In this document: positions 28,335-38,779 of the stretch, piece after piece
Numbering within the stretch: the stretch's first letter is position 1
Layout: each line of letters starts with the position of its first letter
Source of the DNA: Komagataeibacter xylinus
GTDB taxonomy: Bacteria; Pseudomonadota; Alphaproteobacteria; Acetobacterales; Acetobacteraceae
Length of the DNA: 64,000 nt
Assembly (NCBI RefSeq): GCF_004302915.1
Contig: NZ_QQBI01000016.1
Coordinates: forward strand, 1-64,000
Reading direction: 5' to 3'
The notes under the pieces: generated by a model
Told to the model about the DNA's origin: nothing
What the model saw: the letters and a program-made list of their open reading frames with translations, nothing else
Databases searched by the model: none
Translations under genes and position numbers: made by a program

Positions 28335-29171
28335 TCAAGGCATGAGCGGCATGCCCTGCTCCAGTATGGCGCGGGCCTGTGGCGTAAAGCGGCCATCCGC
28401 CTCATGCAGCACAAGGCCGGGCAGCATTTCGCTGCCCGCGCGTGAATTCGCCCGTCCCTGCACCAGCATGATGCGTGCGGCCTGCCCCGCGCGGGGCCAG
28501 AAGGGCAGCACCCTGATCCGGCCCAGCTGCGCGCCCTCCATGGCCGTGCAGCAGGCGGCCAGCAGGGTGGCGGGCAGGGCCAGCGTCAGCGTGCCGTGGT
28601 GGCGTAGCTGGGCGGCGAGCGCGCGCACCCAGCCCCCAAGCGCGCCGGTGGGCAGGCGGCGGGCAAGGTCGCGCTGGCTGTGGGGCGAGGCCGACGAGTC
28701 CTGCCCATGCCATGGCGGGTTGGCAAAGGCGTGGTCGATGCGGCGCAGGCCGGGGCCGGACAGCAGCGGGTCATCGGGCAGGGCAGGCAGGGTGGCATGG
28801 CGCACATGCAGCCCGTGGCGATGGTTGAGCATGAAGTTGTGCCGGGCCAGTGCCGCGGTGGCGCCATCATGCTCCAGCCCGATTCCGGTCAGCCGGGGCA
28901 CCCGATTCGACAGGCAGAGCAGCCCGGCGCCCGCGCCGCATCCGCCTTCCATGACGATCTGGCCGGCGCGCGCGGGCACGAAAGCGGCCATCAGAACAGG
29001 CTCAAGCCCGGTCCTGTTTCCGGTCGAAAACTGGCGATAGACCACCTTTCCGCCCAGCAGGTGGCCCGTGGTTACAGGGTCCATGCCCGAGGGGGGGAGA
29101 GGCAGGTCATGCGCTGCTCCGTGCCGTGTGCCTGTTTGCTCCGGCTTGACCGTTATTCCAGCGCCGCCCAT
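28335..29171 (-). CDS. TrmN6-like SAM-dependent methyltransferase
   Basis: Class I methyltransferase, up to 278 aa, of the MTS/TrmN6 group that methylates adenine in nucleic acid. VMEGGCGAGAGLLCL is the SAM loop and FANPPWHGQ the NPPW (NPPY-type) catalytic motif; TGHLLGGKVVYRQFSTGNRTGLEPVLMAA matches the family's N-terminal part. tRNA1(Val) A37 is the known target of relatives. The true start is uncertain: the longest frame begins at 29171, which would place it over the -10 of the divergent polyprenyl synthase; ATG 29084 (249 aa) is the alternative. Confidence 0.75.
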   Translation of the reverse strand: MGGAGITVKPEQTGTRHGAAHDLPLPPSGMDPVTTGHLLGGKVVYRQFSTGNRTGLEPVLMAAFVPARAGQIVMEGGCGAGAGLLCLSNRVPRLTGIGLEHDGATAALARHNFMLNHRHGLHVRHATLPALPDDPLLSGPGLRRIDHAFANPPWHGQDSSASPHSQRDLARRLPTGALGGWVRALAAQLRHHGTLTLALPATLLAACCTAMEGAQLGRIRVLPFWPRAGQAARIMLVQGRANSRAGSEMLPGLVLHEADGRFTPQARAILEQGMPLMP

Positions 29172-29176
29172 ATACT
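29146..29176 (+). promoter_or_regulatory. Candidate promoter for the polyprenyl synthase gene
   Basis: TTGACC (29146-29151) and TATACT (29171-29176), spacer 19 bp, a little long. Transcription would begin about 34 nt before the TTG start at 29217. Confidence 0.45.
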
Positions 29177-29216
29177 CATTCTATGTTCATACATTCGGAA
29201 CCGGGAGAGTAACCTT

Positions 29217-30293
29217 TTGGCCCTAGCAGTTAGTCTGCCGGAATCCGACGAAACGGCAAGTCAGAAAGACGAAGGGGCTCGCCGCCCGATGGCAGATGGA
29301 TCAGAAGTCGCCCTGCGCGATCTGGCGGAATATCTTGCGGATGACATGGCGGCGTGCAACCGCGCCATTGTCGAGCGGATGGACAGCCCGGTCGCCCTTA
29401 TTCCCCAGCTTGCAGCCCACCTTGTGGCCGCCGGTGGCAAGCGGCTGCGCCCGCTGCTGACACTGGCCTCCGCCCGGCTGTGCGGCTACCAGCCCGATGC
29501 CACGCACCAGCGCCACGTGGCCCTGGCCGCCTGCGTGGAGTTCATCCACACGGCAACGCTGCTGCATGACGACGTGGTGGACGAAAGCTCGCTGCGCCGG
29601 GGCATGGCCAGCGCCAATGCGGTGTTTGGCAACAAGGCCTCGGTGCTGGTGGGGGACTTCCTGTTCGCCCGCTCGTTCCAGCTCATGACGGATGATGGCT
29701 CGCTCAAGGTCATGAATATCCTCTCATCCGCTTCCGCCACCATTGCGGAAGGGGAAGTGCTGCAGATGTCCACGCAGAATGACCTGTCCACACAGATTGA
29801 TCAGTATCTGGAAGTGATTCATGGCAAAACTGCGGCATTGTTCGCCGCAGCCTGCCGCGTGGGCGCTGTCGTGGCCGACCGGGGCGAGGATGAGGAGCGC
29901 GCGCTCGAATCCTACGGCACCAATCTGGGCATGGCTTTCCAGCTGGTTGATGACGCGCTGGATTACGCCGCCGATCAGGCCCGACTGGGCAAGACGGTGG
30001 GAGATGACTTCCGTGAAGGCAAGATCACCCTGCCGGTGCTGGCGGCCTATGCCGCGGGCTCGGCGGAGGACCGTGCCTTCTGGCAGCGCGTGATCGAGGA
30101 AAGCGAGCAGAAGCCCGAGGATCTCGATCATGCCCTGCGCCTGATCGAACAGACCGGCGCCATCCGCACCACGCTTGAGCGTGCAACGGAATATGCCGAT
30201 GCGGCGCGTGAGGCGCTGTCCATCTTCCCGCCCAGCCGCCTGCGCCAGATGCTGCAGGATACGGCGAGCTACACCGTCAACCGCCTGCGCTAG
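29217..30293 (+). CDS. Polyprenyl diphosphate synthase (octaprenyl/decaprenyl type)
   Basis: Long-chain trans-prenyl synthase, 358 aa, that builds the side chain of ubiquinone. Both Asp-rich motifs are present: LLHDDVVDES (D118, D119, D122) and FQLVDDALDY (D245, D246, D249). GGKRLRPLL binds isopentenyl diphosphate. Chain length cannot be read safely, but acetic acid bacteria use Q9 or Q10. A TTG at 29217 is taken as start because GGGAGAG sits 7 nt before it; ATG 29289 would give 334 aa. Confidence 0.9.
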   Translation: MALAVSLPESDETASQKDEGARRPMADGSEVALRDLAEYLADDMAACNRAIVERMDSPVALIPQLAAHLVAAGGKRLRPLLTLASARLCGYQPDATHQRHVALAACVEFIHTATLLHDDVVDESSLRRGMASANAVFGNKASVLVGDFLFARSFQLMTDDGSLKVMNILSSASATIAEGEVLQMSTQNDLSTQIDQYLEVIHGKTAALFAAACRVGAVVADRGEDEERALESYGTNLGMAFQLVDDALDYAADQARLGKTVGDDFREGKITLPVLAAYAAGSAEDRAFWQRVIEESEQKPEDLDHALRLIEQTGAIRTTLERATEYADAAREALSIFPPSRLRQMLQDTASYTVNRLR

Positions 30294-30330
30294 CAGGCGG
30301 GGCGGCCTGTCCTTCTGGCCTCTGAAAATC

Positions 30331-30373
30331 AGAAAAAGCTTCAAGGAACGCTGCCTTTTGAAAAAAGGCGGTG
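30331..30373 (-). repeat. Dispersed palindromic element, copy 4 (partial)
   Basis: Right part of the element in the orientation of copy 3: AAAAAGCTTC, then CTGCCTTTTGAAAAAAGGCGG forming the T/A-centred hairpin. It lies between the convergent polyprenyl synthase and murI genes and touches the murI stop. Confidence 0.7.
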
Positions 30374-31210
30374 CTACCCTTTGTATGCAGCAGCCGGGCT
30401 GGCGTCGAACAGCTTTGGCGCATCCTGCCCATAGCCCAGCGCGGCCAGTCCCGGCCGCAGGGCCGCGAGGTCACGGGGCTGGGCGGTAAAGCAGAACTGG
30501 TCGGGCAGGGAAGAGGCGGGGCCGGTCGGGACAGGGCATGCGGCCAGCACGCGAGCGACCTGCCGGGCCACGGCGGGGGCGGGATCCAGCCAGGTGACCT
30601 GCGGGGGGCCTGCGTCACGCATGGCATCAAGCAAAAAAGTATAATGCGTGCAGCCCAGGCCCACCACGTCGATTGCACTGCCGCCGGGTTGCCCGAACAG
30701 GCCCGCGAGTTCCGCCCCGAGCAGGGCGGGGTCTGGCGGGGTGCCGCGAAAGGCGTTTTCCGCCATGTCCGCCAGTCCGCGCGCGCCGTGGGCAAGCAGG
30801 GTGCAGTTGGGCGCAAAGCGGGCGCTGAGAGCCTTCAGGTAGGGCCTGCGCACGGTCGCCCGCGTGGCCAGTAGCCCGATCGTGCCGGTGCGGGTCTGGT
30901 CGGCAGCCCATTTTATGGGGGGCACGCAGCCCACGAAGGGCACGTCATAAGCCGCGCGCAGGCTCTCGAGTGCAAGCGTGCTGGCGGTGTTGCACGCCAC
31001 CACCACCACGCTGGGCCGCAGGCAGGCAATGGCAGCGCCCACAAGGCGCACGATCCGCTCGCGCAGCACGGCATCGGGCTGTTCGCCGTAAGGGAATACG
31101 GCCGTGTCGGCCAGATAGTCGACCGGTATGCCGGGCAGGAGAGGGCGGAGCTGGGCTACGATTCCCAACCCCCCAATTCCCGAATCGAAGGCAAGAACAC
31201 GCGGCATCAT
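30374..31210 (-). CDS. murI: Glutamate racemase
   Basis: Supplies D-glutamate for peptidoglycan. The 278-aa protein has the Asp/Ser pair in FDSGIGG (D9, S10) and both catalytic cysteines: VACNTAS (C73) and GLGCTHY (C187). Length and motif spacing are normal. It begins 12 bp after the pyrE stop on the same strand, so the two are likely one transcript. Confidence 0.95.
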   Translation of the reverse strand: MMPRVLAFDSGIGGLGIVAQLRPLLPGIPVDYLADTAVFPYGEQPDAVLRERIVRLVGAAIACLRPSVVVVACNTASTLALESLRAAYDVPFVGCVPPIKWAADQTRTGTIGLLATRATVRRPYLKALSARFAPNCTLLAHGARGLADMAENAFRGTPPDPALLGAELAGLFGQPGGSAIDVVGLGCTHYTFLLDAMRDAGPPQVTWLDPAPAVARQVARVLAACPVPTGPASSLPDQFCFTAQPRDLAALRPGLAALGYGQDAPKLFDASPAAAYKG

Positions 31211-31222
31211 CTGGCCCGTGGG

Positions 31223-31984
31223 TCAGGCCCCGGCATCACGCTTGGCCTTGAGCGCCAGTGCCTCTTCGGCACTGCCCACGCCGCCATGCTTGGCCGACCA
31301 GGCACACGGATCTTCAAGGAAACGACGCACCTCGGCGGCATCCTTTTCCGAGAAATAGGGCTTGCCCGCACAGGCCTCGAGCACATCCCACCAGGTGCAC
31401 AGCGCATGCAGGCTGATATCCATGTCCGCCAGCGTACGATACGCGCCGGGGAAGACGCCATAGAAGAACACGACGAAGGTGTGGTCCACGATCGCGCCCG
31501 CCTTGCGCAGCGCGTTGGCGAACTGCACCTTCGATGAGCCATCGGTGGTCAGGTCTTCCACCAGCAGGGTGCGCATGCCCTCGGGCACGTCACCCTCGAT
31601 CTGGGCATTGCGGCCAAAACCCTTGGGCTTTTTGCGCACATAGGCCATGGGCGCCATCATGCGGTCGGCAATCCAGGCGGCGAAGGGAATGCCCGCCGTC
31701 TCGCCGCCCACCACGGCGTCGATGCTTTCGTAGCCGACATGGCGGCCGATCTTTTCCACCGCCAGTTCCATGATCTTCTGGCGCGCGCGGGGGAAGAAGA
31801 TGATGCGGCGGCAATCGATATAGACCGGCGATTTCCAGCCCGAGGTCAGGGTGTATGGATCATCGGGGCGGAAGTTGACGGCCTTGATTTCCAGCAGCAG
31901 GCGCGCGGTCATGAGTGCCGCATCGCGGTCCCATGCGGTTGTGCCTGTTGAAAGTCCTGCCCCATTCCCCGTGGCGTCGTGCAT
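31223..31984 (-). CDS. pyrE: Orotate phosphoribosyltransferase
   Basis: Joins orotate and PRPP to give OMP in pyrimidine synthesis. The 253-aa protein carries the PRPP-binding motif TLLVEDLTTDGSSK and the flexible-loop region YVRKKPKGFGRNAQIEG. GGETAGIPFAAWIA is the pyrophosphate-binding turn. The start at 31984 has GGAGATAGGG before it, better than the ATG 24 codons later. Slightly longer than the common 210-230 aa. Divergent from the small Fur-box gene. Confidence 0.93.
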   Translation of the reverse strand: MHDATGNGAGLSTGTTAWDRDAALMTARLLLEIKAVNFRPDDPYTLTSGWKSPVYIDCRRIIFFPRARQKIMELAVEKIGRHVGYESIDAVVGGETAGIPFAAWIADRMMAPMAYVRKKPKGFGRNAQIEGDVPEGMRTLLVEDLTTDGSSKVQFANALRKAGAIVDHTFVVFFYGVFPGAYRTLADMDISLHALCTWWDVLEACAGKPYFSEKDAAEVRRFLEDPCAWSAKHGGVGSAEEALALKAKRDAGA

Positions 31985-32156
31985 ACCCTATCTCCGGCCA
32001 AATGAATTGCGTGTACTGAATGTCAGCACAGACGATTAACCGCAACAGGGCGGAAAATCCATCGGTGTCCGGGCCAATGGGGGCGGAATTGCCAAAAAAA
32101 CGCCGCATCGGAAATATAACGTGACCCGATCAGCAGAGTGTGAGTGCTCGCGTACC

Positions 32157-32185
32157 TTGCCCCCACGGGGTATTCGCTCTAGTAT
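32157..32185 (+). promoter_or_regulatory. Candidate promoter of the Fur-box gene
   Basis: TTGCCC (32157-32162) and TAGTAT (32180-32185) with a 17-bp spacer. The start of transcription would fall inside the Fur box just downstream. Confidence 0.5.
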
Positions 32186-32188
32186 CTC

Positions 32189-32207
32189 AATATTAATAAT
32201 CATTCTC
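32189..32207 (+). promoter_or_regulatory. Fur box
   Basis: AATATTAATAATCATTCTC matches 15 of 19 positions of the classical Fur consensus (GATAATGATAATCATTATC), including the uninterrupted ATAATCATT core. It covers the expected start of transcription of the small gene behind it, the right place for iron-dependent repression. Confidence 0.65.
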
Positions 32208-32226
32208 ACTAGTGGATCATCGCATC

Positions 32227-32466
32227 GTGTCTGTTGAAAACAGTCGCATCGCCCGCAAATGCGAGCGTGCCGTAATCACCGCCTACCAGGAACTGCGTGG
32301 CGTCGGGACCAGCGATGTGTCGGCTTTCCATGCCTGCACGACCCTCTACCGCATCCACCACCCCGAATCCTCGCTCAACGAGGCGCGGCGCCTGGTATCG
32401 GAATGGATCGACCATCACGTGATCCAGAAGCGCCCTGGCCCGACTGCCGGGTGTGAGTGTGACTGA
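32227..32466 (+). CDS. Small hypothetical protein behind a Fur box
   Basis: A 79-aa soluble protein I do not recognise: VSVENSRIARKCERAVITAYQELRG, then HACTTLYRIHHPESSLNEARRLVSEWIDHH, and a Cys-containing tail (TAGCECD). It is His- and Cys-rich enough to suspect metal contact, but no known motif is seen. GTG 32227 is preferred because it leaves the Fur box in the leader; GTG 32212 (84 aa) would put the box against the start codon. A 17-bp spaced promoter and the Fur box upstream suggest that it is expressed when iron is short. Confidence 0.65.
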   Translation: MSVENSRIARKCERAVITAYQELRGVGTSDVSAFHACTTLYRIHHPESSLNEARRLVSEWIDHHVIQKRPGPTAGCECD

Positions 32467-32529
32467 TCCATCCGGGGAAGGGGATTCGTAAAAAAGCAGG
32501 GCCGACTGCGGATGCAGTCTGTCCGGTTT

Positions 32530-32852
32530 TCATGTCAGACGAGGAACTTTATCGAAGATGCCCGGCGTATTCCCCTCAAGACCGACCTGCCACAGGAACG
32601 GGCCATGCCGCCACGAAGGTGGATAATTCCAGCGATGCTGCAGGGTGACTGATGTGGTCTGGCCAGGCTGGGTCCCGACCTCCTTGACGACAATATTCTC
32701 GCGACCGATCTCTGTAGCCAGATGCCAGCAGGCAGGTGAGAGAACGTAAATGCTCCGTCCGCATCACGTGTCACGTGCTGGACGAATGACGCAACATTAC
32801 CAGAAGCAGCCTTTGGCCCGGTCATCATGCCGTAACGGAACATATTGTCCAC
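32530..32852 (-). pseudogene. Frameshifted remnant, carboxypeptidase-regulatory-like protein
   Basis: On the minus strand one frame reads SGNVASFVQHVTRDADGAF followed by TFSHLPAG, then coherent coding continues in another frame as HLATEIGRENIVVKEVGTQ and PGQTTSVTLQHRW up to a TGA at 32530. The pattern DADGAFTFSHLPAGxW fits a beta-sandwich 'regulatory-like' domain. Only about 100 codons remain and no full start was found, so it is a broken, truncated gene. The family name is a guess from the motif. Confidence 0.5.
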
Positions 32853-33341
32853 GACAGGATCAGATGCTAGTTTCCGTCTTCTTCAGTTTTATTTAAATCT
32901 GTTCTGATATACTTGCTGCGGCGGTATCATTCTTTCTTTATATATACGTAGCGGATTCTGTATTATTATAAATAACACAGATATAAATTATTTTTTTGGT
33001 CCTTTATTTTAATGGAATGAGCGATCCGTTTCGCAAGACCAGCACGTTATTCTGAATCTGTTGATGGAGATCTGACGTTCTTCGCGCAACCCGGCGCACC
33101 GTAGTGGATCAGCGGCGAGGACATGCATGGTCCCCTTGAACAGCGGCGCCATATCAACGCGTTTCCATACGGGGTATGAGGAACTGAATTGCGTAAAAAT
33201 GGGGCATCGGGAAGCTGCTTGGCTAGCTTCCGGAAGTGTTTCAACGGATATTCCCGGTCCATTGGCATATGGTGACCGTCGAAACATGTTATGACAATAG
33301 CGGTCTAAATAACGAAAATTCCTGCAAAAACAGGATTGCCA

Positions 33342-33370
33342 TGCCGGGTGGGGCACTCATCCACCCGGCA
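33342..33370 (-). terminator. Citrate synthase terminator
   Basis: TGCCGGGTGG (33342-33351) and CCACCCGGCA (33361-33370) form a perfect 10-bp stem with a 9-nt loop, 13 bp beyond the gltA stop. A GAAAAAACC run lies before it on the minus strand, and a T run on the plus side makes it suitable for both directions. Confidence 0.65.
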
Positions 33371-33382
33371 CGGTTTTTTCAA

Positions 33383-34681
33383 TCAGGCCCGCTTGTCAAA
33401 CGGCACGAAATTGCGCTCGGGCGATCCGGTATAGAGCTGGCGGGGGCGGCCGATGCGCTGGCCGGGTTCCTCAATCATTTCCTTCCACTGGCTGATCCAG
33501 CCGGTGGTGCGGGCTACGGCAAACAGCACGGTGAACATGCTGGTGGGGATGCCCATGGCCTTGAGGATGATGCCGGAATAGAAATCGACATTGGGATACA
33601 GGCTGCGCTTGACGAAATATTCGTCATGGATCGCAATTTTCTCCAGTTCGATGGCCAGGTCGAGCAGCGGGTCATCCTTGATGCCAAGCTCGCCCAGCAC
33701 CTCATGGCAGGTGGCCTGCATGATCTTGGCGCGCGGGTCGAAGTTCTTGTACACCCGGTGGCCAAAGCCCATCAGGCGCACGCCGCTGGTCTTGTCCTTC
33801 ACCTTGGCGATGAATTCGGGGATGTTGTCCTTGTGGCCGATCTCGGCCAGCATTTTCAGCACCGCCTCGTTGGCCCCACCATGGGCGGGCCCCCAAAGTG
33901 CCGCGATGCCTGCGGAAATACATGCAAACGGATTGGCCCCCGTCGAGCCCGCAAGGCGCACGGTGGAGGTCGACGCATTCTGCTCATGGTCGGCATGCAG
34001 GATCAGGATGCGGTCCATGGCGCGTGCAAGCACCGGGTTGATCTTGTAGGGCTCGCTCGGCACCGCGAACATCATGGACAGGAAATTCTCGGCGTAGGAC
34101 AGGTCATTGCGCGGGTAGATGAAGGTCTCGCCCTGCGTGTATTTGTAAGCCCAGGCCGCGATGGTCGGGATCTTGGCGATGATGCGCATGGCTGACTGGT
34201 AGCGCGTGGCAGCATTCGAGACATCAAGCCCTTCATGATAGAAGGACGACAGCGCGCCAACCGTGCCGCACAGGATGGCCATGGGGTGCGCATCGCGGCG
34301 GAAACCATTGAAGAAATTGCGGATCTGTTCATGCAGCAGCGTGTGGTGTTTGATGGAATTCACAAACCCGTCGTACTGCGCCTTGTCGGGCAGTTCACCG
34401 TTGAGCAGCAGGTAGGCCACTTCCATGAAGGTGGCCTGTTCGGCCAGCTGCGCGATGGGGTAGCCACGATGCAGCAGCACGCCCTTTTCACCATCGATGA
34501 AGGTGATCTTGCTGGAGCATGACGCGGTCTCGCCATAGCCGGGATCATAGGTGAATACGCCAGCCTGGGCAGGCAGCTTGCGGATGTCGACGACCTCCGG
34601 CCCCATCGTGCCGGACAGCATGGGCAGCGCAACATCCTTGCCGTTTAGCGAGATTGTGGCAGTTTTTCCGGACTCGCTCAT
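33383..34681 (-). CDS. gltA: Citrate synthase (AarA type)
   Basis: Condenses acetyl-CoA and oxaloacetate to citrate. The 432-aa hexameric-type enzyme has the catalytic His in [14 protein letters not shown] and the second in [14 protein letters not shown], plus the catalytic Asp region [29 protein letters not shown] is also conserved. In Acetobacter this gene is aarA, needed for acetic acid resistance together with aarC, which lies 2.4 kb away here on the other strand. ATG 34681 follows the strong site GGAGGAGAG. A 217-bp gap to the upstream gene leaves room for its own promoter. Confidence 0.95.
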   Translation of the reverse strand: MSESGKTATISLNGKDVALPMLSGTMGPEVVDIRKLPAQAGVFTYDPGYGETASCSSKITFIDGEKGVLLHRGYPIAQLAEQATFMEVAYLLLNGELPDKAQYDGFVNSIKHHTLLHEQIRNFFNGFRRDAHPMAILCGTVGALSSFYHEGLDVSNAATRYQSAMRIIAKIPTIAAWAYKYTQGETFIYPRNDLSYAENFLSMMFAVPSEPYKINPVLARAMDRILILHADHEQNASTSTVRLAGSTGANPFACISAGIAALWGPAHGGANEAVLKMLAEIGHKDNIPEFIAKVKDKTSGVRLMGFGHRVYKNFDPRAKIMQATCHEVLGELGIKDDPLLDLAIELEKIAIHDEYFVKRSLYPNVDFYSGIILKAMGIPTSMFTVLFAVARTTGWISQWKEMIEEPGQRIGRPRQLYTGSPERNFVPFDKRA

Positions 34682-34898
34682 CTACAACTCTCCTCCTGGG
34701 GGGCACGCCTGCGCTGGTGGGGCAGGGGGCCCATGTCTCCAACCTCCGGGCATTCTGCCGTTCATGCGGCAGTTTATGAACATGCCCAAATTATATGCCC
34801 GTGTGCCGCGGGGGGCGGCACCCATCGGGCCTCGGCTCTGACGATAGGAACGAAACCCCCGGCGTGGCAATCCATGCCCCCCCTTTGCCGCAATGACA

Positions 34899-35420
34899 TT
34901 ATTGGCAAGACAGGGCGTTCAGGTCGATTTCACCATCGGTGGCGGAATTCCATGGTTTTTTGGCGGTAAAACAGGCGATCGAGGCCGGTGGAAAGCCGCG
35001 CTGCATGGCGCCTTCAAGGGCGGGCGGACAATGCCGGCCGCCCCAGCCAAACACCAGGGCGCCCAAGGCCGGATTGTGCCCTAATACCATGATATTGCTT
35101 ACTTTATCGGAAATGCCATACAGCATCTCACGCACCGTTTCGGCCGTCGCCTCATACAGTTCGTTCACATATCGGATATCGGGTTCCTGATCGCCATAAA
35201 ATGATCCCAGTGCGGCAAGCGTCTCGACCGTGCGCCGCGCGGGGCTGACCAGTATGAGCTGCGGGGCAAAGGCGCGCGCCCGCAGCCATGCCCCCTGGGC
35301 ATGTGCGCTGTCGCGGCCATGTGGGGTGAGCGCGCGGTTGAAGTCGGCTTTGGCGCCCATGTCGCCAAATGCGGCGGGAGCGGCCTGGGCATGGCGCATG
35401 AGCACGAGCTGGCGGGGCAT
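34899..35420 (-). CDS. SixA-type histidine phosphatase
   Basis: A 173-aa member of the histidine phosphatase superfamily. MRHAQA near the start is the RHG/RHA motif with the phospho-accepting His, and LGHNPAL supplies the second His; VSPARRTVETL carries the conserved Arg. SixA removes phosphate from phosphohistidine proteins; relatives act on other phosphoesters. It starts 8 bp after the chorismate mutase stop, so it shares that operon. Confidence 0.85.
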   Translation of the reverse strand: MPRQLVLMRHAQAAPAAFGDMGAKADFNRALTPHGRDSAHAQGAWLRARAFAPQLILVSPARRTVETLAALGSFYGDQEPDIRYVNELYEATAETVREMLYGISDKVSNIMVLGHNPALGALVFGWGGRHCPPALEGAMQRGFPPASIACFTAKKPWNSATDGEIDLNALSCQ

Positions 35421-35428
35421 GACGGCGG

Positions 35429-35746
35429 TTACTGGACTGTGCCCGCGGCAATGGCCTCATGGTGGCGGATGACCTCGCGGATGATGAAGGCCAGGAATTT
35501 TTCCGCAAAATCGGGGTCCAGATGGGCTGCGGTGGCCAGTTCGCGCAGCCGTGCCACCTGGCGTGCCTCACGCGCGGGGTCGGCGGGCGGCATGTCGTTG
35601 GCGGCCTTGAGCCTGCCCACCGCCTGCGTGTGGCGAAAGCGCTCGGCCAGCATGTAGATCAGGGCGGCATCGATATTGTCGATGCTGCAGCGCAGCTCTT
35701 CAAGCTTGAGCCGGGCTGCGTCCTGTCTGGCCTCGGTGGTGTTCAT
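35429..35746 (-). CDS. Chorismate mutase, AroQ type
   Basis: Converts chorismate to prephenate for Phe and Tyr. The 105-aa single-domain protein is all-helical: LEELRCSIDNIDAALIYMLAERFRHTQAVGRLKA (R-x-x-I-D-x-I-D motif and the helix Arg/Lys), then PAREARQVARLRELA and a third helix ending in REVIRHHEAIA. A feedback domain or fused dehydratase is absent. Lies between a metallophosphoesterase gene and the SixA-type gene on the same strand. Confidence 0.88.
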   Translation of the reverse strand: MNTTEARQDAARLKLEELRCSIDNIDAALIYMLAERFRHTQAVGRLKAANDMPPADPAREARQVARLRELATAAHLDPDFAEKFLAFIIREVIRHHEAIAAGTVQ

Positions 35747-35788
35747 CGGTGTCCGCGCTCCTGCGATAAAAAAGGGATGAAAAAAGAC

Positions 35789-36598
35789 TTACAGCACCGG
35801 CGGGAGGTCGATCCACGCCAGGTGCCCCCCCTTGCCAGCCCCGGTATCGGTAAAGATGGCCCGCCCGCCCATGCGGCCGTTGCGCACCCAGGGCCGCCCG
35901 TCAGTCGAGCGGCGGTCATGCCCGCAATAGACCGTATAGCCCGGCGGAATGTGATCGACCCAGTTCAGCCTGCGCTCGGGGTAGCCATCCTTCTGCATGC
36001 GGCCTGTCGTCTCGCCAAACAGGGCGCGTGACAGCAGGGGTGTTACCGTGCCCAGCCCCGGTGGCGGCAGTTCGCCCAGCATGCGGGCATGAAAGCCGCC
36101 ATGCACGAATATGGAGTGCCCCAGCACGATCCACGCGGGCGCCTTGGCAAGGTCGGCCAGCGCGCGCTGGTACACGTCGCTGTTCTCCTCGCGCAGGAAG
36201 GCGGCCAGCGTTTCCATCAGCGGCGGGTCGCGGCGCATCTTGCGGCCCTGCAGTGCACGGGCCAGCTTGCGGTCATGGTTGCCCAGTATGAACAGGCCGC
36301 GCCCTTCATCGATCAGGCGCTGCATCAGGCGGAACGCGCCCGCGCTGTCCGGTTCGTAATCCACCAGGTCGCCCAGCTGTATGACAAAGCGGTCGGTCGC
36401 GGCGGCATGGCGGAAGGCATGCAGGTCGCCGTGCACGTCGCCCACCACGCGCAGGGGGCGCCCCGCCAGCAGCCCTGCGAGCGGGTGCGTGGGCAGCGCG
36501 GGCGGGGCAGGGGGGGCTGCGTCTTCCCGCTCGGCGGCGGGCGGGAATGTGGCATCCCGTGCCATGACAGGCCGATGAGAGGGAAATCGACGTCTCAA
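35789..36598 (-). CDS. Calcineurin-like metallophosphoesterase
   Basis: A 269-aa Ser/Thr-phosphatase-like enzyme. The metal motifs are in order: GDVHGD, QLGDLVDYEPDS, GNHDRK, a His in LGHSIFVHGG and the late His in YCGHDRR. The pattern is closest to PrpE/ApaH-like phosphatases. A TTG at 36598 is used because AGGAGAGG sits 8 nt before it; ATG 36565 would remove 11 residues. It is the first gene of a minus-strand run with chorismate mutase and the SixA-type gene. Confidence 0.8.
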   Translation of the reverse strand: MRRRFPSHRPVMARDATFPPAAEREDAAPPAPPALPTHPLAGLLAGRPLRVVGDVHGDLHAFRHAAATDRFVIQLGDLVDYEPDSAGAFRLMQRLIDEGRGLFILGNHDRKLARALQGRKMRRDPPLMETLAAFLREENSDVYQRALADLAKAPAWIVLGHSIFVHGGFHARMLGELPPPGLGTVTPLLSRALFGETTGRMQKDGYPERRLNWVDHIPPGYTVYCGHDRRSTDGRPWVRNGRMGGRAIFTDTGAGKGGHLAWIDLPPVL

Positions 36599-38612
<2,014 letters not shown>

Positions 38613-38681
38613 GGGGCCAATCGGTAACTGACGGGATGCGGTCAGGTACCGCCCCCGTCGCACCATATATAGGCAGTCATT

Positions 38682-38762
38682 AAAGTTTTTGGGTGCCGCC
38701 TTTTTTCAAAAAGGCGGCGTTTTCTTTCGAAGCTTTTTGGAAAAAGCTTCACCAAAAACTTT
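38682..38762 (+). repeat. Dispersed palindromic element, copy 5 (complete)
   Basis: Best copy, 81 bp. Outer arms AAAGTTTTTGG (38682-38692) and CCAAAAACTTT (38752-38762) pair over 11 bp. Inside are two hairpins: GCCGCCTTTTT/AAAAAGGCGGC (38695-38705, 38708-38718) and GAAGCTTTTT/AAAAAGCTTC (38729-38738, 38741-38750). Together they form a three-stem cloverleaf. T runs occur on both strands, so it can terminate the convergent aarC and smc transcripts. Confidence 0.9.
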
Positions 38763-38779
38763 CATTTCTTATCAATGCT

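Larger units (their letters stand above)
32467..33382. other. Gene-poor, AT-richer region with gene remnants
   Basis: About 0.9 kb with no intact gene. It contains a frameshifted coding remnant (32530-32852), then an AT-rich stretch (32870-33010), then a segment (about 33009-33356) with short minus-strand frames in two phases that look like another decayed gene but match no family I know. A terminator of citrate synthase is at the right end. Base composition differs clearly from the housekeeping genes on both sides. Confidence 0.55.

Noticed and set aside
29217-30293. Polyprenyl synthase starting far upstream (frame open from 28680)
   Set aside because: The upstream part overlaps the divergent methyltransferase gene and is not family-like; TTG 29217 has a good ribosome site and a promoter candidate just before it.
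38682-38762. Insertion sequence or CRISPR repeat as explanation for the palindromic elements
   Set aside because: The copies are single, far apart and without spacers, and have no transposase or target duplications, so neither a CRISPR array nor a complete insertion sequence fits.
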